Of a stretch of DNA of 59,995 nt, positions 23,374 to 31,437 are shown piece after piece. A program made the translations under genes and the position numbers. The stretch is from the NCBI GenBank assembly GCA_021787395.1, contig JAJYLZ010000017.1, positions 1 through 59,995 of the forward strand, read 5' to 3'. Source of the stretch: Chloroflexota bacterium (GTDB taxonomy: Bacteria; Chloroflexota; Limnocylindria; Limnocylindrales; CSP1-4). The notes below the pieces were generated by a model. That model saw nothing but the letters and a program-made list of their open reading frames with translations. It had not been told where the DNA came from and made no database searches. Numbering within the stretch: the stretch's first letter is position 1; every line of letters starts with the position of its first letter.

Positions 23374-26300
23374 CCGGCGGCCGCGCTCCCGGCGGCCGCG
23401 CTCCCGGCGGCACCTCGATCCAGCATGCCCAGGAGCGGCAGGGCGCCCAGCCGGGCGAGGGTCGCCCTCGCGGTCTCCACCCAGCCGACGACCTCGGGCT
23501 CGCCCGTGCCGAGCATCCTCGCCGCCTCCACGCCGAGCAGCGCCTCGTCGAACGCCAGGCCCAGGTCGCGGTAGGCGGTCGCGGCGGCGCGGTAGCCGGC
23601 CAGGGCCGCGGCGCGGTCGCCGGCCAGGGCCGCCAGGCCCGCCCGGATGGTCGCCCGGTCGGCGTCCATGGCCCGCCCGCGAGCGCCGAGCGACGCCAGG
23701 CGGTCGAGGGCCTGCTGGGCCAGCGCCGCGTCTCCGGCCAGCACCGCCACCCTCCCGGCCCGGGGCAGCGAGTACGGCGCGTTGAGGTCGCTGGTGTCGG
23801 CCACCCGCATCCAGGCGGCGGCGGCGTCGGCGAAGCGTCCCTCGACCGTCGCGATGACCCCCTCGAGGTCGTCAATGGAGGACCCGACGTCGCGGTCCTC
23901 GACCGTCCCGATCGACGCCTTGATCTCGTCGACCTCGACCGGGTCGACGGCCCCGCGCCACGCCCCCAGGAGCGCGACCTGGATGCGATTGGCGAGGTGG
24001 ACCCCGGGGTCGATCTCGTACTGGTCGATCTGGAGGATCGTGTCCAGGGCCCACTCCCAGTCGCCGACGCGCCGGGCGTCCTCCGCCGCGTTCTGGCTGA
24101 TCACGATCTCCTGCGTGCGCTGGCCGAGCCGGCGGGCCAGGTCGATCGCCTCGCGCTCCTGCGCGAGGGCGGCCGCGGGGCTGTCGAGCGCCTGCACCGA
24201 GACCAGGACGGCGGCGGCCCGCAGCGCGGCATCCTGCAGCCCTGCTTCGAGCGCGACGCGCTGGGACCCCATGAGCAGGGCCTGGGCCTCCCACACCCGG
24301 CCGAGGTTGAAGGCCGCCGACCCCTTGATGCGCAGGGCGTCCGCGGCGACGAGGGCGTTGCCCATCCGCTCGGCCGCGGCGAGCACGCGATCCGCCACCT
24401 GGACGGCGGTCGCGTAGTCGGCGACCAGGTAGGCGACGGAGCCCCGGGCCTGCAGCAGGTAGATCAGGTTGATGTCGTCGTCGCCCAGATCGTCGAACTG
24501 GCGCGCCATCGGCCCGAGGTAGCTCGCGGCCTCGTCGCGTCGGCGGGCGTTGGACATCGCGTTGCCGATCCAGCTCGCGACCCTCGCCTGGCCGGAGCGG
24601 TCGCCCAGCTGGCCCAGCGTCTCGAACGCCGCCTCGAGGTCGGGGATGGCGGCCTCGGCGCGCTGCATGCGGACGGCGGCCACCGCGGCGCGCTCCAGGA
24701 GGTCCGCCCGAGCGGCCGGCACGGCGGTGATCTCGACCGCCTGGAGGAAGAACGAGCGGGCCTGGTCGAAGGCGCCCAGCCGCTCGGCGCGACCGCCCGC
24801 CGCCGTCAGGGCGTCCCGGGCCAGCCCGGCGAGCTCCAGCGCCTCCGCTCCCTCGGCCGACGAGCGGTAGGCGGCGACATAGTGGGCCGCCACGGCGCCG
24901 GCCAGCTCCTCGTCGCCGACCGACTCGAAGTGGCGCGCGGCGGCCAGGTGCCGAGCGCGCCGGTCCCGCAGCGCCAGGGTCGAGTACGCGACCTCGCGGA
25001 TCAGCGCCTGCACGAACGCGTACTGGCCCCGCTCGGGCGAGCGCGGGTCCACCTCCACCTGCAGCAGGTCGCTGCGGACCAGCCGCTGGAGCCGTGCCGC
25101 CAGGGCAGCCCGGTCCTCGTCGACGATCGCCGCGAGCGCGTCCTCGGTGAACGACTGGCCGAGGATGGCGGCGTCCTGGACCAGCGCCCGGTCGCCCGCG
25201 TCGAGCCCGTCGAGGCGGGCGGCGATCAGGGCGTGCAGCGAGTTGGGGACGGCCAGCTCGCCAAGCTGGCCCACAGGCTCGAAGCCGCCGCCCTCCCGGG
25301 GAACGAGGCGGCCGTCCGCGACCAGCATCCGCATCGTCTCCACGGCGTACAGCGGGATGCCGTCGGCGCGGGCGACGATGGTGCGGACGGCCTCGGCGGG
25401 GAGGCCGGGTGCGAGGCCCGCCAGCAGCTCGCGCATCGAGGGCTCGTCGAGCGGCTGGAGGTCGAGGGCGAGGAACGCGCGCTTGCCGGCGCCCCAGCCG
25501 GGCCGGCGGTCGAGGAGCTCGGGCCGCGACAGGGTGATGATCAGGATCGGGACGTTCCGGCTCCACTCGAGCAGGTGCTCGATGAAGTCGAGCGTGCCCG
25601 TGTCCGCCCACTGGAGGTCCTCGAACTGCAGAGCCACGACGCCCGTGGCGGCGAGCCGCTCGAAGAACGTGCGCCAGGCGCCGAACAGCTCGGGCTGGCC
25701 GCCCGGCGGCGCCTCGCCGACGCCGAGGAGCGCGAGCAGCGAGGGCTCGATGCGGCGCCGCTCGCCCTCGTCCGGGACGTGCTCGGCGACCATGTCGGCG
25801 ATCCGGGCCCGCGTCGTCGCGGCGTCGTCGGTCTCGAGCAGCCGAGCCCGGGAGCGGATCATCTCGCCCAGCGCCCAGAACGTGATGCCCTCCCCGTACG
25901 CGGGCGAGCGGCCCTCGTGCCACCAGACGTCCTCGACCACGCCGTCGACGTACTTGAGGAACTCCCAGGCGAGCCGGCTCTTGCCGATCCCCGCCTGGCC
26001 CGTGATCGAGACCAGGCGGACGCGCTGCTCGCGCGACGTGGCGTGGAACAGGTCCTTGAGCAGCCGGAGCTCGGCGTCGCGGCCCACGAAGGGCGCCTCC
26101 AGCCGGTCGTCGCGCCCGCGGCCCCGGCGCTGCGCCACGACGCGGACCGCGCGCCACGCCGCGACCGGCGTCTCCTTCCCCTTGACCACGTGCTCGCCCG
26201 CCGGCTCGTAGCTGATCGCGGTCGAGGTCGCCTGGTGCGTGCCCGCGCCCACCAGCACCGTGCCCGGCTGCGCCACCGACTGGAGCCGGGAGGCCGTGTT

Positions 26301-26903
26301 GACGAGGTCGCCCGCGACCATCCCCTGGCCGGCCGCCCCGAGGGTCACCGCCGCCTCCCCGGTCATGACGCCGGCCCGCGCCTGCAGCCCCGGGCCGAGG
26401 GCCCGGACGATGTCCAGCAGCTCGATGCCGGCCCGCACGGCGCGCTCCGCGTCGTCCTCGTGCGCGATCGGCGCCCCCCACACCGCCATCACGGCGTCGC
26501 CGATGAACTTCTCGACGCTGCCGCCGTAGCGCTCGACGACCTCGGTCGCCCGGTCGAAGTAGCGGGTCAGCAGTTCGCGCACCGCCTCCGGGTCGCGGCC
26601 CTCGGCCAGCGACGTGAAGCCCACCAGGTCCGCGAACAGCACCGACACCAGGCGGCGCTCGGCGACGGGCGCCGGGCGCTCCGGCGTCGAGGCGCCGGCC
26701 TGCGGCAGCGGCGCCGCCACGGGCGCGGACGACGCACCGGCACCCGCTGTCGCGGGCATGGGGTTGCCGCACTCGCCGCAGAACCGGGCCGTCGGCGAGT
26801 TGGGGGTCCCGCAGGCGGGGCATGCGACGGCCAGTCGAGACCCGCACTCTCCGCAGAACTTGCGACCGGGCTCGTTGGCGCTGCCGCACGCAGCACAGTT
26901 CAT
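23370..26903 (-). CDS. zinc-ribbon / class III cyclase / ATPase / TPR signalling protein
   Basis: 1177 residues. Two zinc ribbons open the protein (C3, C6, C17, C20 and C28, C31, C42, C45, each ending F-C-G-E-C-G). A class III nucleotide cyclase domain follows (about 80-265) with metal Asp in SVLFADLVGFTSLAEG and FIGDAVMAVWGAPI. Then comes an AAA/STAND-type ATPase (FVGRDAELRLL, P-loop GQAGIGKS near 300, FEDLQWADTGTLDFIEHLL as Walker B) and a long alpha-helical TPR-like region to the end. The tail is a tandem Gly-Ser-Ala repeat. Proteins of this layout are common in high-GC soil bacteria and may make cAMP or cGMP under control of the ATPase module; target unknown. RBS GAGGAGG, TACGCT box at 26925-26930. 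Divergent from trxB. Confidence 0.88.
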   Translation of the reverse strand: MNCAACGSANEPGRKFCGECGSRLAVACPACGTPNSPTARFCGECGNPMPATAGAGASSAPVAAPLPQAGASTPERPAPVAERRLVSVLFADLVGFTSLAEGRDPEAVRELLTRYFDRATEVVERYGGSVEKFIGDAVMAVWGAPIAHEDDAERAVRAGIELLDIVRALGPGLQARAGVMTGEAAVTLGAAGQGMVAGDLVNTASRLQSVAQPGTVLVGAGTHQATSTAISYEPAGEHVVKGKETPVAAWRAVRVVAQRRGRGRDDRLEAPFVGRDAELRLLKDLFHATSREQRVRLVSITGQAGIGKSRLAWEFLKYVDGVVEDVWWHEGRSPAYGEGITFWALGEMIRSRARLLETDDAATTRARIADMVAEHVPDEGERRRIEPSLLALLGVGEAPPGGQPELFGAWRTFFERLAATGVVALQFEDLQWADTGTLDFIEHLLEWSRNVPILIITLSRPELLDRRPGWGAGKRAFLALDLQPLDEPSMRELLAGLAPGLPAEAVRTIVARADGIPLYAVETMRMLVADGRLVPREGGGFEPVGQLGELAVPNSLHALIAARLDGLDAGDRALVQDAAILGQSFTEDALAAIVDEDRAALAARLQRLVRSDLLQVEVDPRSPERGQYAFVQALIREVAYSTLALRDRRARHLAAARHFESVGDEELAGAVAAHYVAAYRSSAEGAEALELAGLARDALTAAGGRAERLGAFDQARSFFLQAVEITAVPAARADLLERAAVAAVRMQRAEAAIPDLEAAFETLGQLGDRSGQARVASWIGNAMSNARRRDEAASYLGPMARQFDDLGDDDINLIYLLQARGSVAYLVADYATAVQVADRVLAAAERMGNALVAADALRIKGSAAFNLGRVWEAQALLMGSQRVALEAGLQDAALRAAAVLVSVQALDSPAAALAQEREAIDLARRLGQRTQEIVISQNAAEDARRVGDWEWALDTILQIDQYEIDPGVHLANRIQVALLGAWRGAVDPVEVDEIKASIGTVEDRDVGSSIDDLEGVIATVEGRFADAAAAWMRVADTSDLNAPYSLPRAGRVAVLAGDAALAQQALDRLASLGARGRAMDADRATIRAGLAALAGDRAAALAGYRAAATAYRDLGLAFDEALLGVEAARMLGTGEPEVVGWVETARATLARLGALPLLGMLDRGAAGSAAAGSAAAG
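23376..23410. repeat. 15-bp tandem repeat at the cyclase C-terminus
   Basis: CGGCGGCCGCGCTCC occurs twice in tandem with a partial third copy, encoding the Gly-Ser-Ala-Ala-Ala tail; a likely site of copy-number variation. Confidence 0.75.
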
Positions 26904-26991
26904 CGGTTCCTCCTCTGGCGTGCCAGCGTACCCGAAGCGGGGGCCCCCGAAGGCGGCGGTGCGCCTGCCGCCGTTCCTGGATCCGCCCTGA

Positions 26992-27010
26992 TATACCCCC
27001 AGGGGGTATA
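26992..27010. promoter_or_regulatory. CsoR-type operator in the trxB promoter
   Basis: TATACCCCC, one A, GGGGGTATA: a perfect 19-bp palindrome. The ATACCCCC...GGGGGTAT form is the recognised operator type of the CsoR/RcnR/CstR family of copper, nickel or persulfide sensors. It covers the position expected for the -35 element of the TACAGT box at 27023. Confidence 0.7.
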
Positions 27011-27022
27011 CGTCCGACGTGC

Positions 27023-27028
27023 TACAGT
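27023..27028 (+). promoter_or_regulatory. -10 box of trxB
   Basis: TACAGT, 12 nt downstream of the palindrome; predicted start near 27035 gives a leader of about 35 nt before the ATG at 27070. Confidence 0.5.
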
Positions 27029-27069
27029 GTCAGGGACGAACCCTCCAGCCAACGAGACCCCGACCGACC

Positions 27070-28200
27070 ATGACCGACCAGAACCACCCCGAGCCCGTGG
27101 ACGCCCCCGCCCGCCCGTCCGGGGACCGCACGATCGACTTCGGCGCCGGCGGCAGCGCGCCGTTCGGCGGGCTCTCGATCGTCGGCGACGGCGCGCCCGA
27201 GGCCACCCCGCTCGCCGGCGGTCCGTCCGTGGCCGTCGCGGACGGCGCCCCGGTCGAGACCAAGGTCCTCATCATCGGCTCGGGGCCGGCCGGCCTCACC
27301 GCCGCGATCTACGCCGCGCGGGCCAACCTCGAGCCGGTCGTCGTCGCCGGGTCGGCGCCGGGCGGCCAGCTGATGCTGACCAGCGAGATCGAGAACTTCC
27401 CGGGCTTCCCCGAGGGCATCGACGGCCCCGAGCTGATGAACCGCTTCCGCGCCCAGGCGGAGCGCTTCGGCACCCGCTTCTACGACCTCGACGTGGACCG
27501 GGTGGACCTGTCCACCCGGCCGTTCCGCGTCTGGGCGAGGGGCCAGGAGTTCGTCGGCCAGTCCGTCATCCTCGCCACCGGCGCGTCGGCCCTGTGGCTG
27601 AACCTCGAGAGCGAGCAGCGGCTGCGCGGCCGCGGCGTGTCCGCGTGCGCGACCTGTGACGGCTTCTTCTTCCGGGACAAGGAGATCGCCGTGGTCGGCG
27701 GCGGCGACTCGGCCATGGAGGAGGCGAACTACCTGACCCGGTTCGCGAGCAAGGTGCACCTGCTCCACCGGCGGGACGGCTTCCGGGCCAGCAAGATCAT
27801 GATCGACCGGACCTACGCCAACCCCAAGATCGAGGTCCACCCCAACACCGTCGTGGCCGAGGTCCTGGGCGACGCGTTCATGGACGGCCTGCGCCTGCGC
27901 GACGCGCGCGACGGGAGCGAGCGGACCGTGCCCATGGAGGGGCTGTTCATCGCCATCGGCCACCGGCCCAACACCGAGGTGTTCCGCGACTGGCTGGAGA
28001 CAGACGAGCAGGGCTACCTGACCGCCCACGAGCACACGGCCAGCCGGATCGCCGGCGTGTTCATCGCGGGTGACGTGGCGGACCACCGCTACCGCCAGGC
28101 GATCACCGCCGCCGGCGACGGCGCCCGCGCCGCGATCGACGCGGAGCGCTGGCTCGAGGCCGAGGGCATCGCAGAGCACGCCACGCAGACCGCCTGGTAG
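27070..28200 (+). CDS. trxB: thioredoxin reductase
   Basis: 376 residues, FAD- and NADPH-dependent reductase. VLIIGSGPAGLTAAIYAARAN is the FAD site (about residue 67), GGQLMLTSEIENFPGFPEG the conserved flavin loop, C193-A-T-C196 the redox disulfide, VVGGGDSAMEEANYLTRF the NADPH site and GVFIAGDVADHRYRQAITAAGDG the C-terminal FAD motif. An N-terminal extension of about 65 Pro/Gly/Ala-rich residues is unusual for TrxB and probably flexible. Translation was started at ATG 27070 because the upstream part of the frame is promoter. No thioredoxin gene adjoins it. The palindrome in its promoter suggests control by copper or reactive sulfur. Confidence 0.93.
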   Translation: MTDQNHPEPVDAPARPSGDRTIDFGAGGSAPFGGLSIVGDGAPEATPLAGGPSVAVADGAPVETKVLIIGSGPAGLTAAIYAARANLEPVVVAGSAPGGQLMLTSEIENFPGFPEGIDGPELMNRFRAQAERFGTRFYDLDVDRVDLSTRPFRVWARGQEFVGQSVILATGASALWLNLESEQRLRGRGVSACATCDGFFFRDKEIAVVGGGDSAMEEANYLTRFASKVHLLHRRDGFRASKIMIDRTYANPKIEVHPNTVVAEVLGDAFMDGLRLRDARDGSERTVPMEGLFIAIGHRPNTEVFRDWLETDEQGYLTAHEHTASRIAGVFIAGDVADHRYRQAITAAGDGARAAIDAERWLEAEGIAEHATQTAW

Positions 28201-28751
28201 CGGGGCCCGCGGCGTCCCGGCCACCGGGGCCAGTGACGCCTCGCGGCCCCCCGCGACGGGCGCTCCCCTGCCCGGTCGCCGCCCGCGGGCAGCCGCCCCG
28301 GACAGCTCGGCCCCTGCGCAGGAGGCCATGCCGCCCGCCCGGCGCCCGCCATGCGCCGCTCGCCTGGCGAGCGAACGCGCGGGCGGCTCGGTCCTCCCGC
28401 CCGCTCATCGAGCAGGCCGGCGGTCGCCGCGGCCTTAGGGCTCGCCCGGCGAGCGGCTGGGCGGTAGCGGCGGTCGGTACACCCGCCCGGCGAGCGGCGC
28501 GTCGGTGGGCTCGACCACGCCCCGCGCCTCGACGGTGCCCGCGGCACCCGGCCGCGCTACGTCCTCAGCCAGGCGTGGAGATCGTCGATCGACGACGTGG
28601 GGCCGCCGATCGATGGCGGGACTGGGGCCGGAGCGCGCCTCCGTGCACCTCCCCCCACGGCCGGCAGGGATGTGGCCTTCGGCGCGGCGGTGCGATATCG
28701 AGCCCTGCGGCACAATCTCTCTCCGCCCGCCGCCGCCCGGGCCGGTCCATC
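28201..28751. other. intergenic region with palindromic GC repeats
   Basis: No gene is supported in this 551-bp gap between trxB and the arg promoter; frames are short and of low complexity. It contains three copies of a CGCCYGGCGAGCG motif, listed separately. Confidence 0.5.
28357..28498. repeat. three REP-like palindromic repeats
   Basis: CGCTCGCCTGGCGAGCG at 28357-28373 (8-bp arms around one T), GCTCGCCCGGCGAGC at 28440-28454 (7-bp arms) and CGCCCGGCGAGCGGC at 28484-28498. The shared core is CGCCYGGCGAGCG. They could be transcript-end hairpins or REP elements. Confidence 0.55.
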
Positions 28752-28786
28752 TTGCATGAGTATGCAGCGCGATGTATAGTCATTCG
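28752..28786 (+). promoter_or_regulatory. arg operon promoter with overlapping ARG-box-like operator
   Basis: TTGCAT (28752-28757), 17-bp spacer, TATAGT (28775-28780), then 6 nt to a GTG. Overlapping the -35 is TGCATGAGTATGCA (28753-28766), a perfect inverted repeat (TGCAT/ATGCA) like known ArgR half-sites; a weaker copy, TGTATAGTCATTCG (28773-28786), lies 20 bp on and covers the -10. Two boxes about two helical turns apart are usual for ArgR hexamers, and argR is in the operon. Confidence 0.75.
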
Positions 28787-28855
28787 GTGACCACTCTCCG
28801 CCCGATCCTCGACCCCGTGAGCCGGCCGTCCGCGAGCGGCCGAGCGCGCCGGTGA
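28787..28855 (+). CDS. arginine-rich 22-codon leader peptide upstream of argC
   Basis: A GTG frame beginning exactly 6 nt after the TATAGT -10 box, so it would be the first codon of a leaderless mRNA. It encodes 22 residues, five of them Arg (positions 5, 13, 19, 21, 22), ending S-G-R-A-R-R, and its TGA overlaps the argC GTG (GTGA). The arrangement couples argC translation to this frame and places consecutive Arg codons just before the stop, as expected of an amino-acid-sensing leader. Leaderless, cysteine-rich small frames that control downstream genes are known in mycobacteria; an arginine version is inferred here. No protein homology can be claimed at this length. Confidence 0.6.
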   Translation: MTTLRPILDPVSRPSASGRARR

Positions 28856-30000
28856 GCGCGGACTCGACGGGCTCGGCGATCGCGGCGGAGCGTGCGTCAA
28901 CCCCGAACGCCACCCCTGCCGGACGGGGCGCCCGAGCGCTCGCCGGCGCCGGCCCGGTCCGGGTCGCGATCGTGGGCGCCACGGGCTACGTCGGCGCGGA
29001 GCTGATCCGGCTGCTCGCGCTCCACCCGCACGTCGAGATCGCGGGGCTCGTGGGCCGGGAGCGCAGGGGCGACCCGATCGCGCACATCCACCCGCATCTC
29101 GCGACTCGGGACCTCCACGTGTACGACCGCGTGCCCGACGACGCGGAGGCGGTGTTCCTCGCCCTCCCCCACGGCGCCGCGGCCGGGCGTGTCGACGAGT
29201 TCCTGGCCCGCGGCCAGGCCGTCATCGACCTCGGGCCCGACTTCCGGCTCCACGACCCGGCCGACTACCCGCGCTGGTACCACTTCGACCACCCGCGGCC
29301 GGAACTGCTCGCCACAGCCGTGTACGGCCTGCCCGAGCTCCACCGCGCCGAGCTGGCCGCGGCGGGCACGAGGCCTGGCGCGATCGTCGGGTCCCCCGGC
29401 TGCTACGCCACCACGACGATCCTCGCGCTGGCCCCGCTGGCCCGGGCCGGGCTGATCGCCGACGCCGTCGTGGACGCCAAGAGCGGCGTGTCGGGCGCGG
29501 GGCGGGACCCCAAGGCCGACCTCCACTTCGGCGAGGTCAACGAGAGCGTCAAGGCGTACGGCGTGTTCACGCACCGCCACATCGGCGAGATCGAGCAGGA
29601 GCTGCTCGAGCAGTCCCCCGCCCCGGACGCCAATCCGGGGGCGGCGGGCATCGACTTCCTGCCGCACCTCATCCCCATGACGCGGGGCATCCTCTCCGCG
29701 TGCCACGTCCGGACGACCCGCCCGGTCGCCCAGGACGAGCTGGACAGCCTGTACGCGCTGGCGTACGGGGACGAGGCGTTCGTGACCGTGGTGCCGAGCC
29801 CGCCGGCCACCAAGCACGTGCTGGGCTCGAACGAGTTCCGCGTCTGGGCGGGGCGCGACGAGCGGACCGGCCGCGTGCTGGCTGTGGGCGTGCTCGACAA
29901 CCTCGTCAAGGGCGCGGCCGGCCAGGCGATCCAGGCGTTCAACGTGCTCCACGGCCTGCCCGAGACGGCCGGCCTGCTCCAGCTCCCCCTGGCGCCCTAG
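28852..30000 (+). CDS. argC: N-acetyl-gamma-glutamyl-phosphate reductase
   Basis: 382 residues. Third step of arginine synthesis, NADPH-dependent reduction of acetylglutamyl phosphate. VRVAIVGATGYVGAELIRLLALHP is the nucleotide-binding start (about residue 38), AVFLALPHGAA and VIDLGPDFRLHD follow, GSPGCYATT carries catalytic Cys184, and GVFTHRHIGEIEQEL the active-site His. The first 38 residues are Ser/Ala/Gly-rich and non-conserved. GTG 28852 is the only plausible in-frame start before the fold, and overlaps the stop of the leader peptide. Confidence 0.95.
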   Translation: MSADSTGSAIAAERASTPNATPAGRGARALAGAGPVRVAIVGATGYVGAELIRLLALHPHVEIAGLVGRERRGDPIAHIHPHLATRDLHVYDRVPDDAEAVFLALPHGAAAGRVDEFLARGQAVIDLGPDFRLHDPADYPRWYHFDHPRPELLATAVYGLPELHRAELAAAGTRPGAIVGSPGCYATTTILALAPLARAGLIADAVVDAKSGVSGAGRDPKADLHFGEVNESVKAYGVFTHRHIGEIEQELLEQSPAPDANPGAAGIDFLPHLIPMTRGILSACHVRTTRPVAQDELDSLYALAYGDEAFVTVVPSPPATKHVLGSNEFRVWAGRDERTGRVLAVGVLDNLVKGAAGQAIQAFNVLHGLPETAGLLQLPLAP

Positions 30001-30029
30001 GCGCCGTCCACCCCACCGAGGCTGTGTCG

Positions 30030-31406
30030 ATGACGCGTTCCCCCGACCCGTTCCCAGCGCCGCTCCCCGATTCGCTGCCGCCCGTCGAGCGCGCGCCGCG
30101 GATGCCCGGGGGGTTCGCCGCGGTCGGCACGTCGGCGCGGATCAAGGCGTCCGGCCGGCCGGACTTCGCGCTGGTGGTCGCCACCGGGGGCCCCGTCCCG
30201 GCCGCGGCCGTGTTCACGCCCAACCGGTTCGCCGCCGCCCCGGTGCGGCTGTCGAGATCGAACCTCCAGGCCACCGGCGGCACCCCCGAGGCGTGCGGGT
30301 ACGCATCGGCGGTCATCGCAACCTCCGGCTCGGCCAACGCCGCGACCGGCGAGGCGGGCGATGCCGACCAGGCGGCGATCGGGATGGCCGTGGCCGAGGC
30401 GATCGGCGCCCAGCCGGCCCACGTCCTCCACCTCTCGACCGGGATCATCGGCACGCGCCTGCCGCTCGACAAGGTGCAGGCCGCCATCCGGCGGGTGACC
30501 GACGAGGGCCTCGAGTACACGGACTACGCGCTGGGCCAGGCGGCCGTCTCCCTCCGGACCACGGACTCCACCACCAAGACGGCCAGCGTCGCGGTGCGGC
30601 TGCCCGGCGCGAGCGGCGGCACGGTCAGCGCGACCGTGACCGGGATCGCCAAGGGCGTGGGCATGATCCACCCGCGCATGGCCACGATGCTCTCGATCGT
30701 CCTCACCGACGCCACCGCATCTCCCTCGACGCTGCGGGCGCTGCTCCGCTCGGCCGCCGCGGTGACCTGGGACCAGCTGTCCGTGGACGGCGACACCAGC
30801 ACCAACGACACGGTGTTCGTGCTCGCCTCGGGAGCGGCCGGCGCCGCGTCGGCCGATGACGACCCCGCGGCCAGGGCTGCGCTCGGGGCGGCGATCGAGG
30901 CGGTCGCCCGCGACCTCGCCCGCCAGCAGGCCCGCGACGGCGAGGGCGCCACCGCGCTCATCACCTGCCAGGTGACCGGGGCCGCGGACGACGCCGACGC
31001 TCGGGCGGTCGCCCGGGCGGTGATCAGCTCGTCCCTGGTCAAGGCCGCGGTCCACGGCAGGGACGCCAACTGGGGCCGGATCGCCGGGGCGGCCGGCAAC
31101 GCCCTGGTCGCGGAGGCCGCGGTGCTCGAGGCCGCCGGGCTGGACCCGGAGGCGGCCGCCCTCCGCGCCGGCCGGCCGGCGGCCGTTGACCCCGCCCGGA
31201 TCCGGATCGCGATCGCCGGCCACCTCGCCTTCGACGGGCCGGCGGGCGGCCCGGTGGGCATCGACAAGGCCGCGGCGCGGCGCGCGATGGATGCCGAGGA
31301 GGTCCTGATCCGGGTGGACCTCGGGCTGGGCGACGGCACGGGCGAGGCGTTCGGCTGCCCCCTCACCGAGGCCTACGTCAAGGAGAACGCGGAGTACACC
31401 ACGTGA
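30030..31406 (+). CDS. argJ: bifunctional glutamate N-acetyltransferase / ornithine acetyltransferase
   Basis: 458 residues. Transfers acetyl from acetylornithine to glutamate (cyclic pathway) and possibly from acetyl-CoA. The autocleavage site is in GMIHPRMATMLS, with nucleophile Thr at about residue 219; SVDGDTSTNDTVFVLASG and VHGRDANWGRIAGAAGN are further signatures, and the protein ends EAYVKENAEYTT as usual. ATG 30030 is 29 nt after argC. With ArgJ present, no ArgE is needed for arginine synthesis, which makes the M20 gene at 5.3 kb less likely to be ArgE. The middle steps argD and argF are not in the window. Confidence 0.95.
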   Translation: MTRSPDPFPAPLPDSLPPVERAPRMPGGFAAVGTSARIKASGRPDFALVVATGGPVPAAAVFTPNRFAAAPVRLSRSNLQATGGTPEACGYASAVIATSGSANAATGEAGDADQAAIGMAVAEAIGAQPAHVLHLSTGIIGTRLPLDKVQAAIRRVTDEGLEYTDYALGQAAVSLRTTDSTTKTASVAVRLPGASGGTVSATVTGIAKGVGMIHPRMATMLSIVLTDATASPSTLRALLRSAAAVTWDQLSVDGDTSTNDTVFVLASGAAGAASADDDPAARAALGAAIEAVARDLARQQARDGEGATALITCQVTGAADDADARAVARAVISSSLVKAAVHGRDANWGRIAGAAGNALVAEAAVLEAAGLDPEAAALRAGRPAAVDPARIRIAIAGHLAFDGPAGGPVGIDKAAARRAMDAEEVLIRVDLGLGDGTGEAFGCPLTEAYVKENAEYTT

Positions 31407-31437
31407 GCGTCGGCGGCGTCGCGGCGGAGTCCGTCGC

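Noticed and set aside
22398..27659. 1753-codon plus-strand frame running across the LLM, cyclase and trxB genes
   Set aside because: It spans three well-supported genes in the wrong frame or strand and has no recognisable domain.
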